DNA of 64,000 nt from Aquimarina aggregata (GCF_001632745.1 NZ_LQRT01000035.1:496001-560000); one strand, 5' to 3'. Numbered from the stretch's first letter, positions 8,195 to 17,644 are shown. Notes: generated by a model from the letters alone, not told the origin. Program-made: numbers and translations.

Positions 8195-8224
8195 GGGTAA
8201 CAAAACAATTATGTTTTTGATATA
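8195..8224 (+). promoter_or_regulatory. Copy 3 of the shared 30-nt ECF-type promoter element
   Basis: It begins GGGTAACAAA and ends TTTTGATATA, exactly 30 nt long, with the last base 27 nt before the start at 8252. The flank GATATAAGGATATAA again matches the other copies. Confidence 0.75.
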
Positions 8225-8251
8225 AGGATATAAACACAAAATCCAAGTATT

Positions 8252-9475
8252 ATGAAAACTTTAAAAACCTTATTCACTCTATCAAATCATAATAGGTTTG
8301 CAAAACAATTATTATCAAAGCCGTTAATACTTTTTTTAAGCATTTTCATTTTGACAAGTTGTGAAACAGATGACACTATAAATGACTTACAAACCAATGG
8401 ACCGGTTTTCGATATTAACCTTTTTGAACAAAACATTATAAATTATGTAAATTCAGGCGGTAATACTCCTGTAGGTTGGTCCTATACAATAAGCAAAAAC
8501 GGAAATCTAGCTAGGTCAAATAGCTACGGTCAAGCTAGAACAGCTGTAGACGGAGTATTAGATTTCACTTTGGATAAAGAAATAAACGTAGCAAGCGTCA
8601 CAAAATTCTATACCGCCATTGCGGTTATGCAATTACTCGAAACTAATAATCTAACTATAGATGATAAGATATCAGAATGGCTTCCGTCGTCTTGGCCTCA
8701 AGGACCAGGAGTAAGCGACCTTACTTTCAAAGATTTATTGACACATCGATCAGGACTAGAAAGCTCTAATAACAATTTTAATACAACTCTAGGATACCAA
8801 GGTCTTGCTGTTTGCATACGAACAGGAGTAATAAATTCTAAAAACTACAACTACCTTAATGTAAATTTTGCTTTATACCGAGTACTTATACCATCACTTT
8901 GGAGCGCACTACCAAATGCCCCAACAATCGATATTAATAGTGATACAGATACTCGATCTAAATACATTCAATACATGCAGCAAAACATTTTCGACAGAAT
9001 ATCACTTCCAGATGTTGGTTGTTCTCCAGAACCTGAAGATATAGTAACCTTATATTATAATGTAAATGATATAAATACTAATGCCAATGGACTTGTATAT
9101 AGTGATTGGAACAATAAAGCCGGAGGTGGTGGATATTATATGACAACAATTGAAATGGCTAAAGTAATTGCATTCTTTGAACACTCTGAAATATTGGTTA
9201 ATCAAAACCAAAGAGCAATAATGAAATTACATCGAATTGGAATGGATCGAGCTGATCTAGCAGATGAAATCCATGGTAATTATTATGGAAAAGGTGGATC
9301 TATTGGTACAAACAGTAATCAAACCCTATCCAAAGGAGTGCTTACACAAATGGTTATGTTTCCAATTAATGGCATTGATTGTGTTGTTGTAATGAATTGC
9401 AGGGGAGTAACTCTAAACAATAATACAAATCTAAGACAAATGATTTATGACGCTTACAACAATGCTTGGCAATAA
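8252..9475 (+). CDS. Serine-hydrolase lipoprotein of the beta-lactamase/class C PBP family
   Basis: A 407-aa lipoprotein (lipobox FILTSC, Cys37) with a class C beta-lactamase-like domain. The nucleophile motif SxxK is SVTK (Ser115-Lys118). A YxN-type motif is probably YLN in KNYNYLNVNF, and a glycine-rich GKGGSIG near the C-terminus stands where the KTG/HxG element normally is. Family members are D,D-peptidases, esterases or peptide hydrolases; substrate cannot be told here. Lipidation places it in the envelope facing the periplasm or outside. It is the third gene carrying the shared promoter element, so it probably belongs to the sigma-factor regulon. Confidence 0.82.
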   Translation: MKTLKTLFTLSNHNRFAKQLLSKPLILFLSIFILTSCETDDTINDLQTNGPVFDINLFEQNIINYVNSGGNTPVGWSYTISKNGNLARSNSYGQARTAVDGVLDFTLDKEINVASVTKFYTAIAVMQLLETNNLTIDDKISEWLPSSWPQGPGVSDLTFKDLLTHRSGLESSNNNFNTTLGYQGLAVCIRTGVINSKNYNYLNVNFALYRVLIPSLWSALPNAPTIDINSDTDTRSKYIQYMQQNIFDRISLPDVGCSPEPEDIVTLYYNVNDINTNANGLVYSDWNNKAGGGGYYMTTIEMAKVIAFFEHSEILVNQNQRAIMKLHRIGMDRADLADEIHGNYYGKGGSIGTNSNQTLSKGVLTQMVMFPINGIDCVVVMNCRGVTLNNNTNLRQMIYDAYNNAWQ

Positions 9476-9531
9476 TTCGGATTAAATATTCGAATGCAAA
9501 AACACATATCAAAAATTTAATATCTCAACTC

Positions 9532-9562
9532 ATATTCTGGGGGATGTATTCTCCCAGAATAT
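9532..9562. terminator. Hairpin between the serine hydrolase and PKD genes
   Basis: ATATTCTGGG (9532-9541) and CCCAGAATAT (9553-9562) form a perfect 10-bp stem. A long T run does not follow directly, so termination is likely but less certain than at 8149. Confidence 0.6.
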
Positions 9563-9605
9563 TACAGTTTAACTTTTTACTTATCTTTAGTAACAACTAA
9601 CAAAT

Positions 9606-11591
9606 ATGAAGGGGTTCATTAGTATATATTGGATTATAGCATTTCCTTTTGCGTGTTTTGGGCAAATCTTAGTTAATGATACCATAACAAGATTTGCACC
9701 TATATCTTATGAAATCCAAGGAAATCAAGTCATGTATAATGCTCAAATGCCGCCTCTAAACCAAATTGCTGGCGCTCCTAAGGCATTTTATACATACTAT
9801 TGGGAAATGGGTGATGGTAACTATAGTTTTAAAGAAAAACCAGAACACAAGTACAATAAATCTGGAACCTATACAACTAGACTTTGGGCTACTAACAATT
9901 ATGATAACGGAAAACCACCATCTAGCAGGCCTCAATCTGTTTCAATCGGTAAGATCAACGACGAAGCTACTCTACAAAACGTTATCTCTCCTTTTACAGA
10001 AGACCAAGATCTAATTTTAAAACGAAATCGTGAACCCATTCCAGATCAGGAAATGATTTTAATAACGAGTTATAAAAACACTTCTAATTATGTTTCTAGT
10101 GGGAAATTATACCTATTCTACAATGACAATCAATTTAAAAATGACAATTTTATCTTAGAAGACACAAGAATGTATCATGGTGAGCGCATAACAACATTAG
10201 ATGCTCTATCGGCAGCACAAAATTACTCAAACGATCAACATACGCTTTTAGCATCTCTTGATGATTTTGTAACATCGCATAAAAGAACGTTTATTCAAGA
10301 CAGCACCAAAAGAAAAAATCTCCCTCTTACTTTAGAAGAGTCTAAAGCGCTATATCGAAACCACCAGATGATTGAGTTTAATAATATGAAACCTGGTGAA
10401 GAACGGAACATTTTTAGAACGCTAAGAACCACTCCCGAAATGATTAAAGACACTAGTGCTATTGTAACTTTACGTAGTATCTATGTTCCTGATGAAAATT
10501 TTGATAACCACACCGTAAAAGACACCGAAATGGAAATCGTAACTTCTCATGATCCCAATAAAATGTCTTCTAATGGTTGGCTTATGAATTATAGATTAGT
10601 GAGATTTAAAAGGTTAAAATTTAAAGTGCGTTTTCAAAACAATGGAGAAGGCCCTGCCAATACAATAAGATTAGAGGTTGACACTCCAGAAATGTTTGAC
10701 AAATCTACTTTACGAATTGACGGCATGTATCCTGATTGCCCAATTTGTCCAAAAGAAAAAGAGGTGAATTATAGTTGTTTAGACACTACTTTACAAAAAG
10801 ACAAAATCATCTTTCAATTTAACAAAATTTATCTCCCAGGAAGTCAACAAAAAAACGTCTCCGAAATTGATTCTACAAAAGGATTTGTAAAATATTCTAT
10901 GAAATTTGGCAATGATTTTCACAAGAAAAAAACAAAAAGTAGAACGGCAATTTTTTTTGATAAAAATGAACCCATTATAACCAATTATGCTACTACTCGT
11001 TTTATGCCCGGGATCTCTATCGGAGCAAAAGCTGGGTATATTACATCTCCTAATCTAAATAACTATAAAGAGTATTTTTTAGGTGCCACAATATCACCTT
11101 TCAAATCATACAAAGCATATTATCAGGCAGAATTATTTTTTTCTTCCGGATCTTACAATGAGACTCGAGATTTTGAGACAAGAAACGTTCAAGCCGACGG
11201 AACAGTAAATCTTATTAGATTAAGAGAATCCAATAATTTTAATACAACTTCTATTTATGCTGTACCTGGATCGATTCGGTATAATCTCAATAATTTTATG
11301 GCTATTGGAACTGGTATTCAGCTAAAAATTGATGCTACTTTAAACAATGATCGTGAAACCAACGGAACAGGTTTTCAAATCATCCAGAATGGAAATGAAA
11401 GACCAAATCCAGACCTTAACTCTTTTAACGCTGAAGAAATCGATGATAGTTTTACTAACCTACAAACAGGAGTGTTTATCGGTATAAATTTAGGAACTGT
11501 TAGAATTGGACCTAGTTTAGGCATTAGATATGTGTACAGTTTTGATAGTCCAAACTCTCAAATTCAATTTTATGGAATTTGGAAATTTTAA
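9606..11591 (+). CDS. Exported PKD-domain protein with a C-terminal outer-membrane beta-barrel
   Basis: A 661-aa protein with a signal peptide ending near CFGQ (residue 20). A PKD-like domain (about 50-105) shows YYWEMGDGNYSF and KYNKSGTYTTRLW. A long middle region contains a DUF11-like stretch (KVRFQNNGEGPANTIRLEVDTP) and four Cys residues around PDCPICP. The last about 190 residues alternate hydrophobic and polar positions and end in a terminal aromatic (YGIWKF), as outer-membrane barrels do. It starts a probable operon with the CHAT and retropepsin genes, overlapping the CHAT gene by 20 nt. It may display a PKD domain at the outer membrane; no enzyme activity is visible. Confidence 0.72.
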   Translation: MKGFISIYWIIAFPFACFGQILVNDTITRFAPISYEIQGNQVMYNAQMPPLNQIAGAPKAFYTYYWEMGDGNYSFKEKPEHKYNKSGTYTTRLWATNNYDNGKPPSSRPQSVSIGKINDEATLQNVISPFTEDQDLILKRNREPIPDQEMILITSYKNTSNYVSSGKLYLFYNDNQFKNDNFILEDTRMYHGERITTLDALSAAQNYSNDQHTLLASLDDFVTSHKRTFIQDSTKRKNLPLTLEESKALYRNHQMIEFNNMKPGEERNIFRTLRTTPEMIKDTSAIVTLRSIYVPDENFDNHTVKDTEMEIVTSHDPNKMSSNGWLMNYRLVRFKRLKFKVRFQNNGEGPANTIRLEVDTPEMFDKSTLRIDGMYPDCPICPKEKEVNYSCLDTTLQKDKIIFQFNKIYLPGSQQKNVSEIDSTKGFVKYSMKFGNDFHKKKTKSRTAIFFDKNEPIITNYATTRFMPGISIGAKAGYITSPNLNNYKEYFLGATISPFKSYKAYYQAELFFSSGSYNETRDFETRNVQADGTVNLIRLRESNNFNTTSIYAVPGSIRYNLNNFMAIGTGIQLKIDATLNNDRETNGTGFQIIQNGNERPNPDLNSFNAEEIDDSFTNLQTGVFIGINLGTVRIGPSLGIRYVYSFDSPNSQIQFYGIWKF

Positions 11592-14184
11592 AATATTTTT
11601 TTTATCTATTGGTTTTGCATGGTTCATAGGGAATCCAATTCAAGCTCAAACGCAGCATAAAACGTCTGATTTTTTATACAATCAGTTGGATTATTTTTTA
11701 CAAAACCCCACTTCATCCAGCGCTTTACGTTTAGATAAACTTATTGATTCTAAAAAACAAAAACTACATACCAAAACAGATCAACTTGCATGGGTGATCA
11801 CCCATGCTAATTTGGGATTTTATCTAAACAAATTTGGCAATCTACCTGCTGCTATTCATCATTATGAAATATCATGGAAAACATACTCCGACAATACCCT
11901 ATCGAATTATGATATTATAGAGAACTGTCTAAAACCTCTTGGAAACTTATACATCAAAATAGGAGATTTAGAAAAAGCAGATAGTACTATAAAAAGCTAT
12001 TTATATTTAGCAGAACAAAATCAAAACAAGTCTAAGGTAGTTTCAGGAATTACAAATCTTTCGATCGTATACAATAACAAAAAGCAGTATCAAAAAGCTA
12101 TACAACTATTATATAAAGGTCTAGAAATTGATTCTAAGAACCCTAACCTTCTTACTAACCTTGCTACAAACCAGTTAGCACTCAAAAATTATAACCAAGC
12201 GCAAGAATTAGCACAACAAATAATCACCATTGCACCTAATCAAATTAATGCATACCAAATTCTTGCGGCCATAGCACTAGAAAAAAAAGACATAGAACTA
12301 GCAAAAAAATATATCAATAAAGCAAAGAATCGATTATTAGAAAATAAAAACACATCTACAAGAGATCTTGCCAAATGGCAATTAGCTTACATTGATATTT
12401 TATTATCCAAATCAGAATTTACAGAAATTCAAAAAGTATTAACCGAAATTTATACCACGCTCTTACCAGAATACACTGAAACAAGTAAACTACCTCTTGA
12501 AAAAAACCTAATAGCCGATAGAGTACTTCTTAAAGCTCTTGATATTCAATCCTATATTTACGAGCAGACCGGGCAATCAATTAAAGCCATTCAATCTTAT
12601 GATTTAGCATTTGTCGTAAACACAAAATTAGACCTGCTTTACCCACTACAAGAAACTAGAATTTTACAACATAGTCAAAACAGAAATAGAACTGAATCTT
12701 ATATTGATCTGTTATTTTTACTACACCACAAGACAAATAACGAAAAGTATATTGAAAAAGCATTTCTAGCCGCCGAACAATCCAAAGCCCCTTTTGTAAA
12801 CGAAGCTTTAGTATCAAAAAAAATATTATCTCGGTATAAAAATGATTCTTTGGTGCTCGAAAAAAAGCAATTGACTCAAGAAATTGCCACTCAAGAAACA
12901 TTAATTTTAAGAGAAAAACTACAAGGTCAAAATGCTAATATTGTTAAAATTCAGGAACTCACTACTGCTTACAACACAAAATCAATAGCATTAAAAGAGC
13001 TTTCAAAAAAACTTGAATACAAATACCCCATATTACTGGATCATCAAAAAACTATCTCTATTTCTGACCTTCAAAAAAAAATTAAAGAAGATAACATTGT
13101 ACTGATTGAATATTTCTATGGAAACCAAAACATTTATCAATTCAAAATACACCATAATCATTTTGAAGTCAGTAAAATTGAAAACTCTGAAGATTTCAAA
13201 AAAACTATTAGATCTTATATCGATTTTTTTGATAACGCCTCAAAAATCAAAGACGATATTAAACGTTTCACAAAGAATAGTTATGAAGTTCTAACGGCTC
13301 TAAAGATTCCTACAAATACTGATAAACTAATAATCATCCCTGATAGCTTCTTAAATTTCATCCCCTTTGAAACGCTACTTACAAGACCTGTAGATACTTA
13401 TATTTTTCAGGACATGCCTTTTTTACTCACTTCTACCGAAGTCAGTTATGAAATTTCTGCAAAAAAGTACCTAAGATCAACTACCAAACACAATACAAAC
13501 AACAGCATTTTAGGTGTTTTTCCTGTGTTCGAAAAAACAGAAATTGCATTACCTAATTCCGTTTACGAAAGTGAATCAATTCAGCAATATTTTAAAGGTG
13601 ATTTTTTGCAAAACGAACAAGCAACTTATAAAAACTTTCTTAAAAAAGCAGAACAGCACAATATCATACATTTATCTACCCATGCAACTCCAGGTAATTT
13701 TTTAGTTCCTGCAGCCATTAAATTTAGAAATCAAGATATTTTTGTAAACCAATTATACTCTTCATCACTTTCAGCCGAATTAGTAGTATTAAGCGCATGC
13801 GAAACTGGCATCGGGAGACTTTCAAAAGGAGAAGGCCCAATCAGTATTAGTAGAGGTTTTCAATATGCAGGAATAGAAAATGTTCTTTTTTCACTATGGA
13901 AAGTAAATGATAAAACAACAGCACAACTTATGAACAGCTTTTATAAAAACCTGAACAATTCTAACTTAAAAGCTAAATCACTACACCAAGCAAAATTAGA
14001 ATACCTTAACCAAAAAAACATATCCAATATTCAAAAATCCCCATATTATTGGGCTGCTTTCGTATATTATGGTTCAATCGAGGATCAAAGACATTCATCA
14101 CTTTACATCTGGTATTGTATTGGCATTATTGTATTCTTATTAATTGTTCTATTTTTACACAAGTTTCTTCAAAATAAAAAATGA
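11572..14184 (+). CDS. Exported TPR-CHAT (caspase-like) protein
   Basis: An 870-aa protein. The N-terminus is signal-like (IGFAWFIGNPIQAQTQ). A TPR region spans about residues 40-430, a coiled linker follows, and a CHAT domain covers about 540-825. Both catalytic residues of the caspase-like fold are present: His704 in HLSTHATPG and Cys743 in VVLSACETGIG, the usual CHAT signatures. A hydrophobic segment at 844-866 near the C-terminus would anchor it, with the TPR-CHAT part probably in the periplasm. I chose the ATG at 11572, because the reading frame further upstream lies inside the PKD gene and would spoil the signal peptide. It overlaps the retropepsin gene by 4 nt, so the two are coupled. 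Substrate is unknown. Confidence 0.85.
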   Translation: MEFGNFKIFFLSIGFAWFIGNPIQAQTQHKTSDFLYNQLDYFLQNPTSSSALRLDKLIDSKKQKLHTKTDQLAWVITHANLGFYLNKFGNLPAAIHHYEISWKTYSDNTLSNYDIIENCLKPLGNLYIKIGDLEKADSTIKSYLYLAEQNQNKSKVVSGITNLSIVYNNKKQYQKAIQLLYKGLEIDSKNPNLLTNLATNQLALKNYNQAQELAQQIITIAPNQINAYQILAAIALEKKDIELAKKYINKAKNRLLENKNTSTRDLAKWQLAYIDILLSKSEFTEIQKVLTEIYTTLLPEYTETSKLPLEKNLIADRVLLKALDIQSYIYEQTGQSIKAIQSYDLAFVVNTKLDLLYPLQETRILQHSQNRNRTESYIDLLFLLHHKTNNEKYIEKAFLAAEQSKAPFVNEALVSKKILSRYKNDSLVLEKKQLTQEIATQETLILREKLQGQNANIVKIQELTTAYNTKSIALKELSKKLEYKYPILLDHQKTISISDLQKKIKEDNIVLIEYFYGNQNIYQFKIHHNHFEVSKIENSEDFKKTIRSYIDFFDNASKIKDDIKRFTKNSYEVLTALKIPTNTDKLIIIPDSFLNFIPFETLLTRPVDTYIFQDMPFLLTSTEVSYEISAKKYLRSTTKHNTNNSILGVFPVFEKTEIALPNSVYESESIQQYFKGDFLQNEQATYKNFLKKAEQHNIIHLSTHATPGNFLVPAAIKFRNQDIFVNQLYSSSLSAELVVLSACETGIGRLSKGEGPISISRGFQYAGIENVLFSLWKVNDKTTAQLMNSFYKNLNNSNLKAKSLHQAKLEYLNQKNISNIQKSPYYWAAFVYYGSIEDQRHSSLYIWYCIGIIVFLLIVLFLHKFLQNKK

Positions 14185-14618
14185 ACACACTTCGAAAATT
14201 TTTAACTCAAAAAGAATACAAACCAATAAAGTTAGTTTTTACCAAAACAAATCATTTTGAAATCAAGGCTACGTTAAATGGCATTGAGGGCAACTTTATT
14301 TTAGATACAGGAGCATCCAACTCTTGCGTTGGTTTTGAGGCAGTAGAAAAATTCAACTTATTTGCACAAGACAGCGACGTATTAGCTGCTGGCGCTGGTG
14401 CTACAGATATGCTCACACAAGTTTCCAAAAAAAATACTATCCAAATTGGAAAATGGTCTAGAAAAAGAATATCGCTAGTTTTATTTGATTTAAATCATGT
14501 CAATACAGCTTTAATAGCACATCAAGCAGAACCTGTAGATGGTATTATTGGAGCTGATATTCTTAAACGAGGAAAAGCTATAATTGATTATGAGCGAACG
14601 TGTTTATATTTAAAATAA
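14181..14618 (+). CDS. Retropepsin-like aspartic protease domain protein
   Basis: A 145-aa single-domain protein. The active-site motif is FILDTGASNSC (Asp42-Thr43-Gly44), and the second family signature is VDGIIGADILKRGKAIIDY. The domain has one DTG, so it would act as a dimer like retroviral proteases. No signal peptide is seen, which puts it in the cytoplasm unless it leaves by another route. Its ATG overlaps the stop of the CHAT gene (ATGA), so production is tied to CHAT. The family call is strong; proteolytic activity and substrate are not known. Confidence 0.85.
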   Translation: MNTLRKFLTQKEYKPIKLVFTKTNHFEIKATLNGIEGNFILDTGASNSCVGFEAVEKFNLFAQDSDVLAAGAGATDMLTQVSKKNTIQIGKWSRKRISLVLFDLNHVNTALIAHQAEPVDGIIGADILKRGKAIIDYERTCLYLK

Positions 14619-14646
14619 TAGTTACCAAACTACGGTTGCTATTATT
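14614..14646. terminator. Bidirectional terminator between convergent genes
   Basis: AATAATAG...ACC (14614-14626) pairs with GGT...CTATTATT (14634-14646), with one wobble and one mismatch. It lies between the retropepsin gene and the convergent permease gene and overlaps the retropepsin stop codon. Confidence 0.6.
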
Positions 14647-14653
14647 AGAAAAA

Positions 14654-15907
14654 TCACATACCTGTTCTTATTGCTTCAACTGGATCTAGTTTAGATGCAG
14701 ATATTGCGGGTAAAATCCCAGCGATTAATCCAATTATGGTAGAAGAAAGCATACCCCAAAACATATTAGAACTAGACAGTATAAATTCAAAATCACCTGT
14801 GAAATTAGACGCTAAAATTGATATCAACCAGACCAAAAAGAGTCCTATTAATCCCCCAAAAATAGCAAGAATTATAGCTTCAAATAAAAACTGAAATAAT
14901 ATAAATCTTCGCTTGGCTCCTAGTGCTTTTTGTATTCCGATTAGGTTAGTTCTTTCTTTCACACTGACAAACATAATATTAGCGATTCCAAAACCACCAA
15001 CCAACAAAGAGAACATCCCTATAAACCCACCTATTTTTGACATTGTACCCGTAATATTATCTATAAAATCAGTAAACCCCTGTAGTTGGTTTACAAAAAA
15101 ATTATCTATCTGATCTGGTTTCAAACCTCTATATGTACGCACCTTTTGTTTCAAAACAGCTATAAATTCTTGAACATCTGTATCTGATTCTGGTTTTATA
15201 ATAATAGCCGGAAAAGAAGACTTATTATTATCTCCATAAATCTTTCTAACCATATTCACAGGCAATATAATCATGGTATCCTTACTATTCCCAAAAAGTC
15301 CACTCCCCTCTTTTTGAAGTACTCCAATAACTGTAAACTTTCGTCCATACAATCGAACTTTTTTCCCGACCGGGTCGGCCGAACCAAATAAGCTATTAGC
15401 AATCTCATCACCTATAACAATTACAGGAGCACCACCAACAGATTCTTGTTCATTAAAAAACCTACCCTTTACAACCTGTAACTCTTCAATATCATAATAA
15501 TCATTTGTTACTGGCGCAATATCTACATTACTAATACTTTCATCCTGATATTTTATAGTTTCTGGCGTAACATTAAGCGTAAAACTCGTAGCTCTTAATT
15601 CGGGCATTGTTCTTTTAATATACTGATATTCTTCAAAAGTAACATCAGGAAACTGCTCTCGTTTCCATTGCGGTATTGATGTAGGACCAAACGAAAAACG
15701 CATTAGATAAATTGTACTATTATCTAGCGAGCTAATACTACCTTTGATCTCTTGTTTTAAAGAATCGACCGCGGCTAGTACGCCTATAATTGAGAAAATC
15801 CCAATAGTCACTCCTAGTAAAGAAAGAAATGTACGCAACTTATTATTTTTAAGCGCGTTGATGGCAAAATTCAAACTCTCTTTAAATACTCTAAGATAAA
15901 TTAGCAT
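14654..15907 (-). CDS. MacB/FtsX-type ABC transporter permease
   Basis: A 417-aa permease with the MacB topology. A first helix (about 25-47, LRTFLSLLGVTIGIFSIIGV) is followed by a large periplasmic MacB-type domain (about 50-290). Three C-terminal helices (about 295-320, 340-362, 382-402) form the FtsX domain, with VSVKERTNLIGIQKALGAKRR between the first two. Such proteins are mechanotransmission permeases for lipoprotein, peptide or drug export and need a separate MacB-type ATPase. No ATPase or adaptor gene is adjacent, so the partner must be elsewhere. It stands alone, convergent with the CHAT/retropepsin operon and divergent from purH. Confidence 0.9.
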   Translation of the reverse strand: MLIYLRVFKESLNFAINALKNNKLRTFLSLLGVTIGIFSIIGVLAAVDSLKQEIKGSISSLDNSTIYLMRFSFGPTSIPQWKREQFPDVTFEEYQYIKRTMPELRATSFTLNVTPETIKYQDESISNVDIAPVTNDYYDIEELQVVKGRFFNEQESVGGAPVIVIGDEIANSLFGSADPVGKKVRLYGRKFTVIGVLQKEGSGLFGNSKDTMIILPVNMVRKIYGDNNKSSFPAIIIKPESDTDVQEFIAVLKQKVRTYRGLKPDQIDNFFVNQLQGFTDFIDNITGTMSKIGGFIGMFSLLVGGFGIANIMFVSVKERTNLIGIQKALGAKRRFILFQFLFEAIILAIFGGLIGLFLVWLISILASNFTGDFEFILSSSNMFWGMLSSTIIGLIAGILPAISASKLDPVEAIRTGM

Positions 15908-16079
15908 ATCTTACTTAACTGAAATTAAAATTAATATCTCTTATTAGGCATAAATTTTCTGATAAGAAAACAGACGATTTCGCTGGTATTTTAAAGATAG
16001 GACGTTTTCCTTTAATTTTTGTTACAAATTACAACAAACAATTACACATAATTGATTGTCTAATTGCATAGTAAATTAC

Positions 16080-16087
16080 TACTTTTG
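16080..16087 (+). promoter_or_regulatory. -7 box of the purH promoter
   Basis: TACTTTTG matches TAnnTTTG exactly, with TTG at 16056-16058 as a possible -33 box 21 nt upstream. The purH start is 24 nt downstream. Confidence 0.6.
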
Positions 16088-16111
16088 CGTTTTTACTAAC
16101 TAAATTTTCTC

Positions 16112-17644
16112 ATGAGCAACACAAAGACAGCGAAATCCGCATTAATTTCTGTATTTAGTAAAGACGGATTAGCACCTATCGTAAAAAAATTAGACGAACT
16201 TGATATTACCATTTATTCTACTGGAGGTACTGAAAAATTCATTAGAGATTTGGGAATTGATGTGATTCCTGTAGAAGATGTTACTTCATACCCTTCTATC
16301 TTAGGAGGCAGAGTAAAAACATTACACCCAAAAGTATTTGGTGGAATTCTTAATCGTCAAAATAACGATAATGATGTTGCAGAACTTGAGCAATACGAAA
16401 TCCCGCAGATAGATATCGTAATTGTAGACCTTTATCCTTTTGAAAAAACAGTTGCTTCTGGAGCTTCAGAACAAGATATAATTGAAAAAATAGATATTGG
16501 CGGAATTTCTTTAATCAGAGCTGCTGCTAAAAACTTTGCAGATGTGACTTGTGTGGCTTCTGTTGATGATTATGCCGAATTTTTAGATGTTATTTCTGAA
16601 GGAGACGGAGAAATATCAATAACCGATCGCAAGCGTTTCGCAGCAAAAGCTTTTAATGTTTCTTCACATTACGATACTGCAATCTTCAATTATTTTAATA
16701 ATGACCATGAAATACCTTCATTAAAAATTAGTGAAACCAAAGGTAAAGTTTTGCGTTATGGAGAAAACCCTCATCAAAAAGGTTTTTTCTTTGGAAATTT
16801 TGATGCCATGTTTGATAAATTACACGGTAAAGAATTATCATATAATAATCTCCTTGATGTGGATGCTGCAGTAAACTTAATGAGTGAGTTTAAAGGAGAG
16901 GCACCTACATTTGCAATTTTAAAACACAATAATGCTTGTGGATTAGCACAACGAGAAACTGTTTTACAATCTTATGTTGATGCTTTGGCAGGAGATCCGG
17001 TTTCAGCTTTTGGCGGAATCCTGATTAGTAATACCGAAATAGATGAAGCTACCGCAGACGAAATACACAAGTTATTTTGTGAAGTAGTGATCGCACCATC
17101 TTTTAGTAATGAAGCTATCGAAGTTTTAAAAGGGAAGAAAAATAGAATTCTTTTAGTTCAAAAAAATATTGATTTACCACAAACTCAGGTCCGTTCTTGT
17201 CTTAACGGTGCTCTAGTTCAGGATAAAGATCTTAAAACAGATGCTAAAACGGATCTAGAAACTGTTACCACATTAGCTCCTACTGAGGCACAAGTTGAAG
17301 ATCTTTTGTTTGCCTCTAAAATATGTAAACACACAAAGTCTAATACAATAGTTTTTACCAAAGGAAAACAACTATTAGCTAGCGGAACTGGACAAACATC
17401 AAGAGTAGATGCTTTAAAGCAATCTATAGAAAAAGCTAATACTTTTAATTTTGATCTTAATGGTGCAGTAATGGCAAGTGATGCTTTTTTTCCATTTCCG
17501 GATTGCGTAGAAATAGCAGACAAAGCAGGTATCAAAGCAGTGATACAACCAGGAGGTTCTATAAAGGATAAATTAAGCATAGAGTACTGTGATCAAAACG
17601 GAATTGCAATGGTTATGACCGGAACTCGCCATTTTAAACATTAA
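16112..17644 (+). CDS. purH: Bifunctional AICAR formyltransferase/IMP cyclohydrolase
   Basis: A 510-aa enzyme for the last two steps of IMP synthesis. The N-terminal MGS-like IMP cyclohydrolase domain spans about residues 1-150 (ALISVFSKDGLAPIVKKL, STGGTEKFIRDLGI, GGRVKTLHPKVFGGIL). The C-terminal AICAR transformylase domain has RYGENPHQKG, ILKHNNACGLA, DPVSAFGG and QPGGSIKD. Length and motifs are normal for the family. It precedes mreB by 43 nt in the same direction, so it may share transcripts with the cell-shape operon; a good Bacteroidota promoter lies upstream. Confidence 0.98.
   Translation: MSNTKTAKSALISVFSKDGLAPIVKKLDELDITIYSTGGTEKFIRDLGIDVIPVEDVTSYPSILGGRVKTLHPKVFGGILNRQNNDNDVAELEQYEIPQIDIVIVDLYPFEKTVASGASEQDIIEKIDIGGISLIRAAAKNFADVTCVASVDDYAEFLDVISEGDGEISITDRKRFAAKAFNVSSHYDTAIFNYFNNDHEIPSLKISETKGKVLRYGENPHQKGFFFGNFDAMFDKLHGKELSYNNLLDVDAAVNLMSEFKGEAPTFAILKHNNACGLAQRETVLQSYVDALAGDPVSAFGGILISNTEIDEATADEIHKLFCEVVIAPSFSNEAIEVLKGKKNRILLVQKNIDLPQTQVRSCLNGALVQDKDLKTDAKTDLETVTTLAPTEAQVEDLLFASKICKHTKSNTIVFTKGKQLLASGTGQTSRVDALKQSIEKANTFNFDLNGAVMASDAFFPFPDCVEIADKAGIKAVIQPGGSIKDKLSIEYCDQNGIAMVMTGTRHFKH

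Noticed and set aside
11572..14618. CRISPR-linked CHAT protease (Craspase-like) system
   Set aside because: No cas genes, no repeat array and no gRAMP-like protein are present in the window, and the CHAT protein appears to be exported.
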